A stretch of DNA of 15,699 nucleotides, from positions 1 through 15,699 of the forward strand of contig JASIJX010000562.1 of the NCBI GenBank assembly GCA_030049955.1, given 5' to 3'. Every line of letters starts with the position of its first letter. Within the stretch, counting starts at the first letter, position 1. Made by a program: the position numbers and the translations under genes. Shown in pieces: positions 1 to 8,301 of the stretch. Origin of the DNA: Acidobacteriaceae bacterium. GTDB taxonomy: Bacteria > Acidobacteriota > Terriglobia > Terriglobales > Acidobacteriaceae. The notes beneath the pieces were generated by a model that was not told the DNA's origin, did no database searches, and saw only the letters and a list, made by a program, of their open reading frames with translations.

Positions 1-192
1 CGCGTGCTTCCAGCCATCGGCCGCATGATCTGCGGCAAGTCCGGTCCGTACAGCTACCTGCCTGCCTCAGTGGGCAGCTTTCCGCCGCCCGCCGAGTTGC
101 TGGCGCTGATGCGCTCCGTTGGTTACGCGAATTGCGAATGGCAGCCCTACACCTTCGGCATCGCCGGGCTGTACACGGCTGTGCGCGCATAG
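1..192 (+). CDS. ubiE: Demethylmenaquinone methyltransferase, C-terminal part (5' end outside window)
   Basis: This is the last 63 codons of a gene entering from the left; the frame is open from base 1 to TAG at 190-192. The encoded tail reads VLPAIGRMICGKSGPYSYLP and then SVGSFPPPAELLALMRSVGY. This matches the end of UbiE/MenG, where a conserved Y-x-YL-x-x-S-x-x-x-F/H-P stretch precedes a 'MM..VGF' helix and a final glycine-rich strand (here FGIAGLYTAVRA). The enzyme uses S-adenosylmethionine to C-methylate demethylmenaquinone, the last step of menaquinone synthesis, at the cytoplasmic membrane. The SAM-binding motifs lie outside the window and cannot be checked. Acidobacteria use menaquinone, so a MenG role is more likely than ubiquinone synthesis. 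The next gene begins about 40 bp downstream on the same strand, so read-through is possible. Confidence 0.85.
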   Translation, partial: RVLPAIGRMICGKSGPYSYLPASVGSFPPPAELLALMRSVGYANCEWQPYTFGIAGLYTAVRA

Positions 193-233
193 CACCCAAA
201 TCCTGCGTCCGGGAGAGTACGCTAATTATCGAT

Positions 234-1718
234 ATGCCAGGATCGGCCTTTAGCGCGTCTCTTGCTGAACCGCCAAACCGCGGCGGCGCCTTTCCCGATT
301 CGCCTGTTGTCCCGCCTGAGTTCTCGCGGGAAAAGCGGAACGTGGCGCGCAGTTCCATGCTCGCTGCCGGAGCCATGACTGTGCTCAAGCTCGCAGCCGG
401 CATTTTTTCCGGCTCGATCGGCGTGCTGTCGGATGCGGCTCACTCTGGCCTCGACCTTGCCGGCTCCGCGCTCACGTTTTTCTCGGTGCGCGTAAGCGAC
501 AAGCCAGCCGATGAAGGCCACACCTACGGCCACGGCAAAGTCGAGAACCTTTCCGCTTTTACCGAAGCCGGCCTGATGGGAGTCTCCTGCGCGTGGATCA
601 TCTGGGAGGCGATGCGCCGCATCTTCGGCCGCGAGGTGGAACTGCACCACTCGCTGTGGCCCATCGCCGTGCTGATCGGCTCCATCGTCGTCGATCTCTG
701 GCGCTCGCACAGGTTGCGGGTGGTGGCCGCGCGCACCGGCAGCCCGGCGCTTGCGACTGACGCTTCGCACTTTGCCTCCGATATCTGGGCCTCGGTCGCG
801 GTGCTCATCGGCCTTGGCTTTGCCTGGATGGGCGAACGGATGAGCATCAGCTGGCTCCGCTACGCCGACCCGGTGGCCGCGATTGTGGTATCCATCATGA
901 TCCTGCGCATGACGGTGCGGCTGGGGCATGAGGCCGTAAGCGCGCTCACTGACGAGATTCCCGCCGAGACGCGACGCCGCGTGGTGCGCGAGGTGGAGCG
1001 CGTGAATGGCGTGCTGGCTGTGGAGCAAGCGCGCGTGCGCCGGGCGGGAGCCAATTATTTCGCCGATCTCACGCTCGCTCTGCCGCGCCGTTCTACCTTC
1101 GAGCACACCGGAGGCCTGGTGCAGGACGCGACAGACGCCGTGCACCGCGCATTGCCGGGCGCAGATGTGGTTATCCGCACGGTGCCGCGCGAGTCGCATG
1201 CCGAGAGCGTCTTTGACCGCATCCGCGCCGTGGCCGCGCGCAACAATGTCGCAGTCCACGAGCTCAGTGTGCAGTCGCACCAGGGCCGCCTGCGCGTGGA
1301 GCAGCACGTCGAGCTGGACGAGAATCTTCCGCTGCGGGAGGCGCACGACTTCGTCACCGCCCTTGAAGCCGAGATCCGGCGCGCGGCGCCGGAGATCGAC
1401 TCCATTCTTACGCACATCGAAAGCGAACCGGCCACGATCGAGCAGCCCGAGGCAGTGGTTGAGTCCGACCGCAGGATCGAGCAGTGCCTGCGTGAGGCGG
1501 CTGCGGAGTTTCCTGAAATTGCCGATGTACACCAGATCACGGTGAGCCGCACCGGTGAGCACATTTATCTCGCGTGCCACTGCACGCTGCCCGATGATCT
1601 GAACCTGAAGAGCGTGCACGGCATCATCACTGCGCTTGAAGACCGGTTGAAGATAGCCTGTCCCGAGGTGCAGCGGGTCACGATCCATCCCGAGCCGGTG
1701 ACAGATAACCGGCGCTGA
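234..1718 (+). CDS. Cation diffusion facilitator (zinc-type) transporter with three tandem C-terminal dimerisation domains
   Basis: The protein is 494 aa from ATG 234. An upstream TTG at 132 would overlap ubiE by about 60 bp, so I reject it. A GGGAGAG lies 16 bp before the chosen ATG, which is rather far. Residues about 40-235 are the CDF membrane domain. The transport site is H70/D74 in helix 2 (DAAHSGLD) and H179/D183 in helix 5 (HFASD), the His-Asp/His-Asp pattern of zinc-selective CDFs. The second site seen in E. coli YiiP is kept as D93, H96 and H100 (PADEGHTYGHGK). The family normally has one cytoplasmic ferredoxin-like dimerisation domain; here there are three, at about 241-320, 322-400 and 415-488. 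Domains 2 and 3 carry histidines at YiiP-like spacing (342/358/371/394 and 433/449/462/485), each followed by HxE. Domain 1 has lost them. The likely role is proton-coupled Zn2+ (or Fe2+/Mn2+/Cd2+) efflux across the inner membrane, with metal sensing in the tail. Confidence 0.9.
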   Translation: MPGSAFSASLAEPPNRGGAFPDSPVVPPEFSREKRNVARSSMLAAGAMTVLKLAAGIFSGSIGVLSDAAHSGLDLAGSALTFFSVRVSDKPADEGHTYGHGKVENLSAFTEAGLMGVSCAWIIWEAMRRIFGREVELHHSLWPIAVLIGSIVVDLWRSHRLRVVAARTGSPALATDASHFASDIWASVAVLIGLGFAWMGERMSISWLRYADPVAAIVVSIMILRMTVRLGHEAVSALTDEIPAETRRRVVREVERVNGVLAVEQARVRRAGANYFADLTLALPRRSTFEHTGGLVQDATDAVHRALPGADVVIRTVPRESHAESVFDRIRAVAARNNVAVHELSVQSHQGRLRVEQHVELDENLPLREAHDFVTALEAEIRRAAPEIDSILTHIESEPATIEQPEAVVESDRRIEQCLREAAAEFPEIADVHQITVSRTGEHIYLACHCTLPDDLNLKSVHGIITALEDRLKIACPEVQRVTIHPEPVTDNRR

Positions 1719-1750
1719 AGCGGAATGCTCCTTCACGCTCAGGGAAAAAG

Positions 1751-2566
1751 ATGAACAGCCGCACGGTTTTCAATTTCTTCCGTTTTGCTTCACTGCTGAT
1801 GGTGCTGCTCGCCGTGGCGCTCCTGTCTGCCATCATCACCATGCACTTCGCCATTCACGGTGCGGAGGTGAAGGTGCCATCGCTTAAAGGCATGACGGTG
1901 GCGCAGGCGCGGAGCGAAACCGCGGGTCTCGGCCTCAATCTCGACGTCGACAACCGCTACTACTCGGGCGATGTGGCCGCCGGGCACATCCTTACGCAGT
2001 CGCCCGCGGCCGGCACAGTGGTGCGGCGCGCGTGGCAGGTGCGCGTGGCCGAGAGCCTTGGTCCGCAGCAGGTGGACGTGCCCGACACTGTGGGCGCCAA
2101 TGAGCGCGTGGCCGAGCTTGAGCTGCGCCGGGCTGGGCTCGAGGTGAACGCGCCCGCGTACCTGCCCGATGCGAACGTGCCTGAGGGTACGGTGCTGGCA
2201 CAGGACCCGCCAGCGCACGCGCAGGACATTGCGCAGCCGGCGGTAACACTACTGGTGGCCGCGCCGGTCGAGAAAGGTGCAGGGGAAGATGCCGGGCAAC
2301 ATGCCGGTGAACAGGTTGGCGCACAGGCCGATGGTTACGTCATGCCCGACCTCATGGGGTTGCTGGCGACGACGGCCATCGCCACGATGGAAAAGGCTGG
2401 CATTAAAACGACGGTACAGTTTGTTGATGTGCCGGTGGCGCCGGTCGGCACGGGCAACGCGCCGATTGCCGCACCTGTGAAACCGGGCGCGGTCTTCGCG
2501 CAAACGCCGGCCGCGGGCTCCCGCATCGACCAGACAATCACCGTAGAACTCACGGCGGCAAGATAA
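1751..2566 (+). CDS. Membrane-anchored three-PASTA-domain protein
   Basis: This 271-aa protein starts at ATG 1751, with AGGGA at 1741-1745 as ribosome binding site. A short basic N-terminus is followed by one hydrophobic helix (about 12-34, FASLLMVLLAVALLSAIITM), so the rest should face the periplasm. Three PASTA repeats follow: about 39-103 (KVPSLKGMTVAQA ... ILTQSPAAGTVV), 106-171 (VDVPDTVGANERVAE ... VLAQDPPAHAQ) and 197-268 (VMPDLMGLLATTAI ... VFAQTPAAGSRI). Each has the V-P-(D/S)-L/T-x-G opening and the QxPxAG closing loop. A Gly/Gln/Ala-rich linker (about 172-196) separates repeats 2 and 3. PASTA repeats bind peptidoglycan stem peptides or beta-lactams, and usually sit on Ser/Thr kinases or PBPs. 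No kinase or transpeptidase domain is present here, so this is a free-standing cell-wall-binding protein of unknown output. It lies 32 bp behind the CDF gene and could be co-transcribed with it. Confidence 0.88.
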   Translation: MNSRTVFNFFRFASLLMVLLAVALLSAIITMHFAIHGAEVKVPSLKGMTVAQARSETAGLGLNLDVDNRYYSGDVAAGHILTQSPAAGTVVRRAWQVRVAESLGPQQVDVPDTVGANERVAELELRRAGLEVNAPAYLPDANVPEGTVLAQDPPAHAQDIAQPAVTLLVAAPVEKGAGEDAGQHAGEQVGAQADGYVMPDLMGLLATTAIATMEKAGIKTTVQFVDVPVAPVGTGNAPIAAPVKPGAVFAQTPAAGSRIDQTITVELTAAR

Positions 2567-2857
2567 CGCCGCCACAATCGGCGCGGTAGCGGATCAGTTT
2601 CGAAGTTCTGCAAGATACGGACCTCAGAGCCTTCTGAAAAACACTCTTAGTCGAAGCTCTGTAAGAAAAAGCATCGCTCAAAATCGATCAGCACTTTAGC
2701 GTCCGAAGGAATATGCATTTAAGCTAACCCGCCAGGCAAGACAAGTGTGGCCGATACGCTACGCTATGGTAGATTGCAGCGATCTGCTCTCACTTGCAGC
2801 AAGATTTATTGCTATGCGATCCGAACGACAATTCCATCAAGCCACCGGAGTGAAGTT
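2567..2857. other. Intergenic region between the PASTA and DinB genes
   Basis: This is 291 bp with no convincing gene and visibly lower GC than its surroundings. A weak CGCCG/CGGCG stem lies right after the PASTA stop (2567-2571 with 2579-2583), without a T-run. Two direct copies of TTGCAGC start at 2774 and 2794 (20-bp period), before the DinB start. I find no -35/-10 pair with acceptable spacing, so the promoter for the DinB gene is not located. Confidence 0.5.
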
Positions 2858-4533
<1,676 letters not shown>

Positions 4534-4641
4534 CGCAAGTGCCGCGAACGATTTGGCAAATCGGCTTCCGGCGCAAGGGATTATGCTGATTCAGCCGGAG
4601 GATCCGGACTGATTAACCAGACTAATTAACCGGGCTGAGCG

Positions 4642-5160
4642 ATGACAGCACTGGCGGAGTGGCAGAACTTCTACGTGATCATGGGTTCGTCGGCGGGAGC
4701 GCTGATCGGACTGCAATTCGTGGTATTGGCTTTGATTTCGAATTTGCCTAACCTGCGCCGCGAGGCAGCGGCGGGCGCCACATTTGCCACTCCTACCATC
4801 GTCCATTTTGGCGCGGTGCTGTTCCTGGCCGGGATAATGACCGCGCCCTGGCACGCGATTGCGCCGGTGGCGATTGCGTGGGCTGCGGGAGGCGTGGTGG
4901 GCGTGCTATACGCATTGCTTACCATGCGCCGGCTTCTGCGGCAGAGCGCCTACCGGCCGCAATTTGAGGACTGGCTATTTCACGCGGTACTGCCCCTGCT
5001 TGCCTACGCAGTGCTCATCGCTGCAGCGCGGTGCGCATACGCGCAGTGGCGGGGCGAATTTGCATTCTTTTGCGTGGCCGCAACGACGCTGCTCCTGCTG
5101 CTGATTGGTATTCACAATGCATGGGATACGGTGACGTATCACGTGTTTTCGAAAAGATAG
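4642..5160 (+). CDS. Five-helix membrane protein of unknown function
   Basis: I do not recognise this 172-aa protein. It begins [22 protein letters not shown], an amphipathic start running straight into a hydrophobic helix. Five membrane segments are visible at about 10-33, 50-69, 72-94, 112-131 and 139-160. Charged residues (RR at 39-40 and 96-97, KR at the C-terminus) give the orientation. A conserved-looking HNAWDT sits at the end of the last helix. The Gly/Ser-rich first helix (GSSAGALIG) suggests close helix packing. There is no strong Shine-Dalgarno before ATG 4642, only GGGCTGAG. It stops 13 bp before the cupin hydroxynitrile lyase homologue, on the same strand and with the cupin's ribosome binding site in the gap, so the two are probably co-transcribed. 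Whether the membrane protein serves the cupin's metabolism is unknown. Confidence 0.75.
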   Translation: MTALAEWQNFYVIMGSSAGALIGLQFVVLALISNLPNLRREAAAGATFATPTIVHFGAVLFLAGIMTAPWHAIAPVAIAWAAGGVVGVLYALLTMRRLLRQSAYRPQFEDWLFHAVLPLLAYAVLIAAARCAYAQWRGEFAFFCVAATTLLLLLIGIHNAWDTVTYHVFSKR

Positions 5161-5173
5161 AGAGGAAGAAACG

Positions 5174-5569
5174 ATGGAGATAAGGAGAGCTGGCTCGCAG
5201 AATTCCGGAAAAGGACCATCGGACTGGTTCACTGGCGCAGTTCGCATCGATCCGCTGTTTCAGGCGCCGGAACCGGCGCGCGCCGTGGGCGCCAGCGTCA
5301 CCTTCGAGCCGGGCGCACGCACGGCGTGGCACACGCATCCGCTGGGGCAAACGCTCATCGTGATTTCCGGGTGTGGCCGAGCGCAGCGCTGGGGCGGTCC
5401 GGTGGAGGAGATTCGGCCGGGTGACGTAGTGTGGTTTGCGCCAGGCGAAAAGCACTGGCACGGTGCAGCTTCTGCAACGGCGATGACGCACATTGCGATC
5501 CAGGAGAAGCTCGATGGCAAGACGGTGGACTGGCTCGAGCAGGTAAGCGAGGAGCAGTACCGGGGATAG
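5174..5569 (+). CDS. Cupin-fold (R)-hydroxynitrile lyase homologue, manganese-dependent type
   Basis: This 131-aa single-domain cupin starts at ATG 5174, after AGAGGAAG. It resembles very closely the small cupin hydroxynitrile lyases I recall from Granulicella tundricola (GtHNL) and Acidobacterium capsulatum (AcHNL). The N-terminus runs [16 protein letters not shown]. Cupin motif 1 is [20 protein letters not shown], and motif 2 is [17 protein letters not shown]. The metal ligands fall on the same numbers as in GtHNL: H53, H55, Q59 and H94. The active-site positions A40, V42, H106 and Q110 are also present. Those enzymes bind Mn2+ and cleave or form mandelonitrile-type cyanohydrins in vitro; their natural substrate is not established. 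An in vivo role in cyanohydrin or HCN chemistry is therefore inference, and a different carbonyl or carboxylate substrate is possible. It is probably co-transcribed with the membrane protein upstream. Confidence 0.85.
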   Translation: MEIRRAGSQNSGKGPSDWFTGAVRIDPLFQAPEPARAVGASVTFEPGARTAWHTHPLGQTLIVISGCGRAQRWGGPVEEIRPGDVVWFAPGEKHWHGAASATAMTHIAIQEKLDGKTVDWLEQVSEEQYRG

Positions 5570-5660
5570 TTCCCGCTCGCGCCGCCATTCGCCATTGCCG
5601 CATGCGCGAGAGACGGAGTTGGGGACTGCGGCGGAAGTGGCGCAGCGCTAGAATGGAGAA

Positions 5661-7076
5661 GTGGGCACAAGTCTTTTCGATCTTTACAAGATCGGTGTGG
5701 GTCCCTCGAGTTCGCACACGATGGGGCCTATGCGCGCGGCGTGTCGTTTTGCGCGCGAACTCGACGCGCGCGGCCATCTAGACATAGACCGCGTGCAGGC
5801 CGAACTGTTTGGGTCGCTTGCGCTCACCGGTCGCGGCCACGGTACCGATCGCGCCGTGCTTCTGGGCTTGAGCGGATATGAGCCGGCGACAATCGATCCA
5901 GTCGCCATTGACTCGACGATTGCGCGCATCAGGGCAGAAGAGCGCATCGATTTCGCGGGACGGCACTCGCTCGCGTTTGATGAGTCCCACGACCTCCTTT
6001 TTCAATCCGACCAGATGTTCCCGCCGGGCGCGGCAATGAAACACCCGAACGGGATGCGACTGACGGCCTTTGCCTCGGACGGCGCTATCGTTTCGCAACA
6101 CACGTTCTTTTCGATTGGCGGCGGCTTCATTGTCGAAGACGGCGCCGGTGAATCACAGGCGGGCCGCGCGCCGCAGGTTGCGGTTCCATATCCCTTTAAG
6201 AATGCTGCCGAACTGGTTGGCGCAGCCGACGCACGGGGGCTTTCCATCAGCGAAGTGATGCTGGCCAACGAGCGCGCATTGGCCGGCGACGAGAACGGCC
6301 CCGCTTCCGCTGAAAAAATTTATGAGGGGATCGAACACATCTGGCATGCGATGCGCACCTGCATGGAGCGCGGCATGGCGACTGAAGGAATTCTGCCCGG
6401 CGGATTGAATGTTCGCCGGCGCGCCAAGGGGCTGGCTGCGCGTCTGCGCGAAAAGGAAGCGGCGGGAAAAGCAGCCGACCCGCTGGCGCCGCTCGACTGG
6501 GTGACGGTGTACGCGATGGCGGTGAACGAGGAGAACGCGGCCGGCGGACGCGTGGTGACGGCGCCGACGAATGGAGCCGCGGGCGTAGTTCCCGCCGTGG
6601 CGCGGTATTACGAGCGGTTTGAAGAGGGAGCGAGCCGCGAAGGGATGATGCGATTCTTTCTGACTTCGGCGGCCATTGGAATTCTTTACAAGATGAATGC
6701 TTCTATCAGTGGTGCGGAAGTGGGATGCCAGGGTGAAGTGGGCGTGGCCTGCTCCATGGCTGCTGCTGGACTGGTTGCCGCACTGGGCGGAACGAACCAC
6801 CAGGTGGAGCACGCTGCGGAGATCGCGATGGAACACAATCTGGGAATGACCTGTGATCCCGTGGGCGGGCTGGTGCAGATCCCTTGTATTGAACGCAACG
6901 CGATGGGCGCGGCCAAGGCCGTGCAGTCGGCGCGCCTCGCGCTGAACGAATCGGGCCAGCATAAGGTCTCGCTCGACCAGGTGATCCGAACGATGTACCT
7001 GACCGGGCTCGATATGCAGTCTCGCTACAAGGAGACCAGCCTTGCGGGGCTCGCGTTGAACGTCATCGAGTGTTGA
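5661..7076 (+). CDS. sdaA: L-serine ammonia-lyase, [4Fe-4S] single-chain type
   Basis: This 471-aa enzyme deaminates L-serine to pyruvate and ammonia in the cytoplasm. GTG 5661 is chosen because an in-frame TAG lies at 5649-5651 and the conserved [17 protein letters not shown] follows at once; the GGAG before it is only 2 bp away. The beta domain (about 1-160) carries the [10 protein letters not shown] signature. The catalytic alpha domain follows, with [14 protein letters not shown] at 300-313. The Fe-S ligands should be C356 (EVGCQGEVG), C398 (GMTCDP) and C409 (IPCIERN), at the family spacing. The last residue is C471 (NVIEC). In Legionella L-serine dehydratase the C-terminal cysteine enters the active site as a cluster ligand ('tail in mouth'), and this is conserved here. 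The gene starts 91 bp after the cupin and appears to be its own unit. Confidence 0.95.
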   Translation: MGTSLFDLYKIGVGPSSSHTMGPMRAACRFARELDARGHLDIDRVQAELFGSLALTGRGHGTDRAVLLGLSGYEPATIDPVAIDSTIARIRAEERIDFAGRHSLAFDESHDLLFQSDQMFPPGAAMKHPNGMRLTAFASDGAIVSQHTFFSIGGGFIVEDGAGESQAGRAPQVAVPYPFKNAAELVGAADARGLSISEVMLANERALAGDENGPASAEKIYEGIEHIWHAMRTCMERGMATEGILPGGLNVRRRAKGLAARLREKEAAGKAADPLAPLDWVTVYAMAVNEENAAGGRVVTAPTNGAAGVVPAVARYYERFEEGASREGMMRFFLTSAAIGILYKMNASISGAEVGCQGEVGVACSMAAAGLVAALGGTNHQVEHAAEIAMEHNLGMTCDPVGGLVQIPCIERNAMGAAKAVQSARLALNESGQHKVSLDQVIRTMYLTGLDMQSRYKETSLAGLALNVIEC

Positions 7077-7243
7077 GAGAAGCGCGAAAGGCGCATGAAC
7101 AGCGGTGATTTACTCCATGCGTCGGCAATGAGAGCGCTCAGATCTCTTCGCGCGTGCAATGCGATGACGGTCCGCGGGCTCGTTGCGAGTTCCAAGCCGG
7201 AAAAAATTATTGATCATTTTTCCACTCTCATGTCGTTTTTTTC

Positions 7244-7272
7244 TTGACATCGTCTCTGCGTGAATCTATACA
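7244..7272 (+). promoter_or_regulatory. Sigma70-type promoter for the 27-aa basic peptide gene
   Basis: A consensus -35 TTGACA (7244-7249) is followed, after an ideal 17-bp spacer, by TATACA (7267-7272), four of six matches to TATAAT including the first four bases. Transcription should start near 7279. The upstream stretch is AT-rich, with two runs of T/A (7199-7220 and 7235-7243) that could act as an UP element. The leader to ATG 7336 would be about 57 nt. Confidence 0.7.
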
Positions 7273-7280
7273 TTCTTCAA

Positions 7281-7300
7281 CTGCAATGTATACATTGCAG
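7281..7300. promoter_or_regulatory. Perfect 20-bp palindrome at the predicted transcription start (putative operator)
   Basis: CTGCAATGTATACATTGCAG equals its own reverse complement over all 20 bases. It begins about 2 bp after the predicted start site, where a bound repressor would block RNA polymerase. Its TATACATT half is repeated at 7267-7274 over the -10 element, exactly 22 bp (two helical turns) upstream. The ATGTATACAT core fits the loose GTM-KAC pattern of FadR-type GntR sites, but no regulator gene is nearby, so the family assignment is a guess. Alternatively the transcribed sequence folds into a hairpin that stabilises the mRNA 5' end. Confidence 0.65.
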
Positions 7301-7335
7301 AATCGATGCAACCCATCGAAAGGGAGAATAGGCAA

Positions 7336-7419
7336 ATGGCAACCAAGAAAGCAGCCAAGAAGGCACCCGCGAAGAAGGCCGCAAAGAAGGCCGCCAAGAA
7401 GTCCTCGAAGAAGAAGTAA
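7336..7419 (+). CDS. 27-residue Lys/Ala-rich histone-tail-like peptide
   Basis: ATG 7336 follows AGGGAG (7321-7326) at 9-bp spacing, and TAA is at 7417-7419. The product begins MATKKAAKKAPAKKAAKKAA and ends KSSKKK. It contains only Met, Ala, Thr, Lys, Pro and Ser, with about half lysine. The KKAAKK repeats resemble the C-terminal tail of histone H1 and of bacterial Hc1-, HctB- or AlgP-type proteins, which neutralise and condense DNA. The peptide lacks any globular domain. Its promoter, palindromic leader, good ribosome binding site and following hairpin all argue that it is a real gene rather than chance. A nucleoid- or RNA-binding role is inferred from composition alone; a ribosome-associated or polyphosphate-binding role is equally possible. 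Confidence 0.75.
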   Translation: MATKKAAKKAPAKKAAKKAAKKSSKKK

Positions 7420-7445
7420 GCGGACTTCAGACAACCTAAAAGGCA

Positions 7446-7484
7446 ACACTCCAGGGGGACGCTCAAGCGTCCCCCTTAGTGTTT
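7446..7484 (+). terminator. Strong hairpin behind the basic peptide gene, probable terminator
   Basis: AGGGGGACGC (7453-7462) pairs perfectly with GCGTCCCCCT (7467-7476) across a TCAA loop. An outer ACACT/AGTGT pair (7446-7450 with 7478-7482) extends it. GTTT follows, but there is no long T-run, so termination may be incomplete or factor-assisted. It separates the peptide gene from rsmE 60 bp further on. Confidence 0.7.
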
Positions 7485-7544
7485 CTGCGCACAGCAAGCA
7501 TTTGAAAGTGCGCATAGACTGGATAAAGAGAGCGACATGACGAG

Positions 7545-8288
7545 ATGACCCGCCGCCGCTGGATTGCCGAGTACTGGGACGAAGCCACCGCCACGCTGAC
7601 CGGCGCGCAGGCCGAGCACATGGCGCGCGTGCTGCGCGCGCAGCAGGGCATGGAGGCAGATGTGGTCGCGGGCGGCCACGTGTTCCATGCGGAGGTAGCC
7701 GCTGTTCGGCTGAATCACGAGCTGAGTGAAGTCCGGTTCAATCTACTGGCCGAACTCGAGGCTGATCCGGCGCTGCCCATTACGATGGTAATTGCGGTTT
7801 TCAAGTTCGACCGCATGGAATGGGCGCTCGAAAAAGCCACGGAGCTGGGCGTGGCCGCGATTGCGCCGGTGATTGCGCGACGAACCGAGAAGCACCTGGC
7901 CGAAGCAGCGCAAAAACGCGCAGAGCGATGGCGGCGCATCGCGCATGAAGCGGCCAAGCAGTCGCGGCGCTCCGATGTGCCAGCAGTTCACGATCCCGAA
8001 CCGCTGGCGGCGCGCGTCAAGGCGGCAGCAGCGGGAACGCGCATTGTGCTCGCCGAGCAGGAGCGTACAACTACGCTGCGTGCAATCGTCGCAGAGGCGC
8101 TCGAAGGCTCGGGCGAAGAGATGCCGGCAATAGAGATTGCCATTGGGCCGGAAGGCGGATGGGCTCCGGCGGAAGAAGCGCTGTTCGATGCAAATGGATG
8201 GAGAGCAGCTTCGCTGGGGCCGCGGATTCTGCGCGCAGAGACGGCGGCGATTGCCGCGCTGGCGGTGGTGGGGTCGTGTTTGGAGTGA
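7545..8288 (+). CDS. rsmE: 16S rRNA m3U1498 methyltransferase RsmE
   Basis: This 247-aa SPOUT-class enzyme methylates N3 of U1498 in 16S rRNA of the 30S subunit, using S-adenosylmethionine. An N-terminal PUA-like domain (about 1-72, with LTGAQAEHMARVLRAQQG as the typical 'H..VLR...G' motif) binds rRNA. The knotted SPOUT domain follows, with WALEKATELGVAAIAPVIARRT, the family box AHEAAKQSRRSDVP, and the SAM-binding knot IAIGPEGGWAPAEEALF then ASLGPRILRAETAAIAAL. Length matches the family (about 240-250 aa). ATG 7545 gives the expected RRRW..... start, although no clear Shine-Dalgarno precedes it. It ends 13 bp before the convergent stop of the dehydratase gene. Confidence 0.95.
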   Translation: MTRRRWIAEYWDEATATLTGAQAEHMARVLRAQQGMEADVVAGGHVFHAEVAAVRLNHELSEVRFNLLAELEADPALPITMVIAVFKFDRMEWALEKATELGVAAIAPVIARRTEKHLAEAAQKRAERWRRIAHEAAKQSRRSDVPAVHDPEPLAARVKAAAAGTRIVLAEQERTTTLRAIVAEALEGSGEEMPAIEIAIGPEGGWAPAEEALFDANGWRAASLGPRILRAETAAIAALAVVGSCLE

Positions 8289-8301
8289 GATTAGTTTGAT
8301 C

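Noticed and set aside
222..1736. 504-codon open frame on the - strand
   Set aside because: Lies wholly antisense to the CDF transporter, which has complete motifs. The translation is Arg/His-rich with no recognisable domain, as expected of a shadow frame in GC-rich DNA.
4549..4563. CGATTT/AAATCG hairpin after the aldo/keto reductase as terminator
   Set aside because: Only six weak base pairs and no T-run follows.
7199..7224. GGAAAAA...TTTTTCC arms as the sdaA terminator
   Set aside because: The stem would be nearly all A-U, with a one-base slip and no GC core; more plausibly it is AT-rich promoter DNA.
7095..7247. 50-codon frame between sdaA and the basic peptide gene
   Set aside because: Starts with ATG and a weak AAAGG only 3 bp away, has no recognisable feature, and its stop runs into the TTGACA promoter element; chance is more likely.
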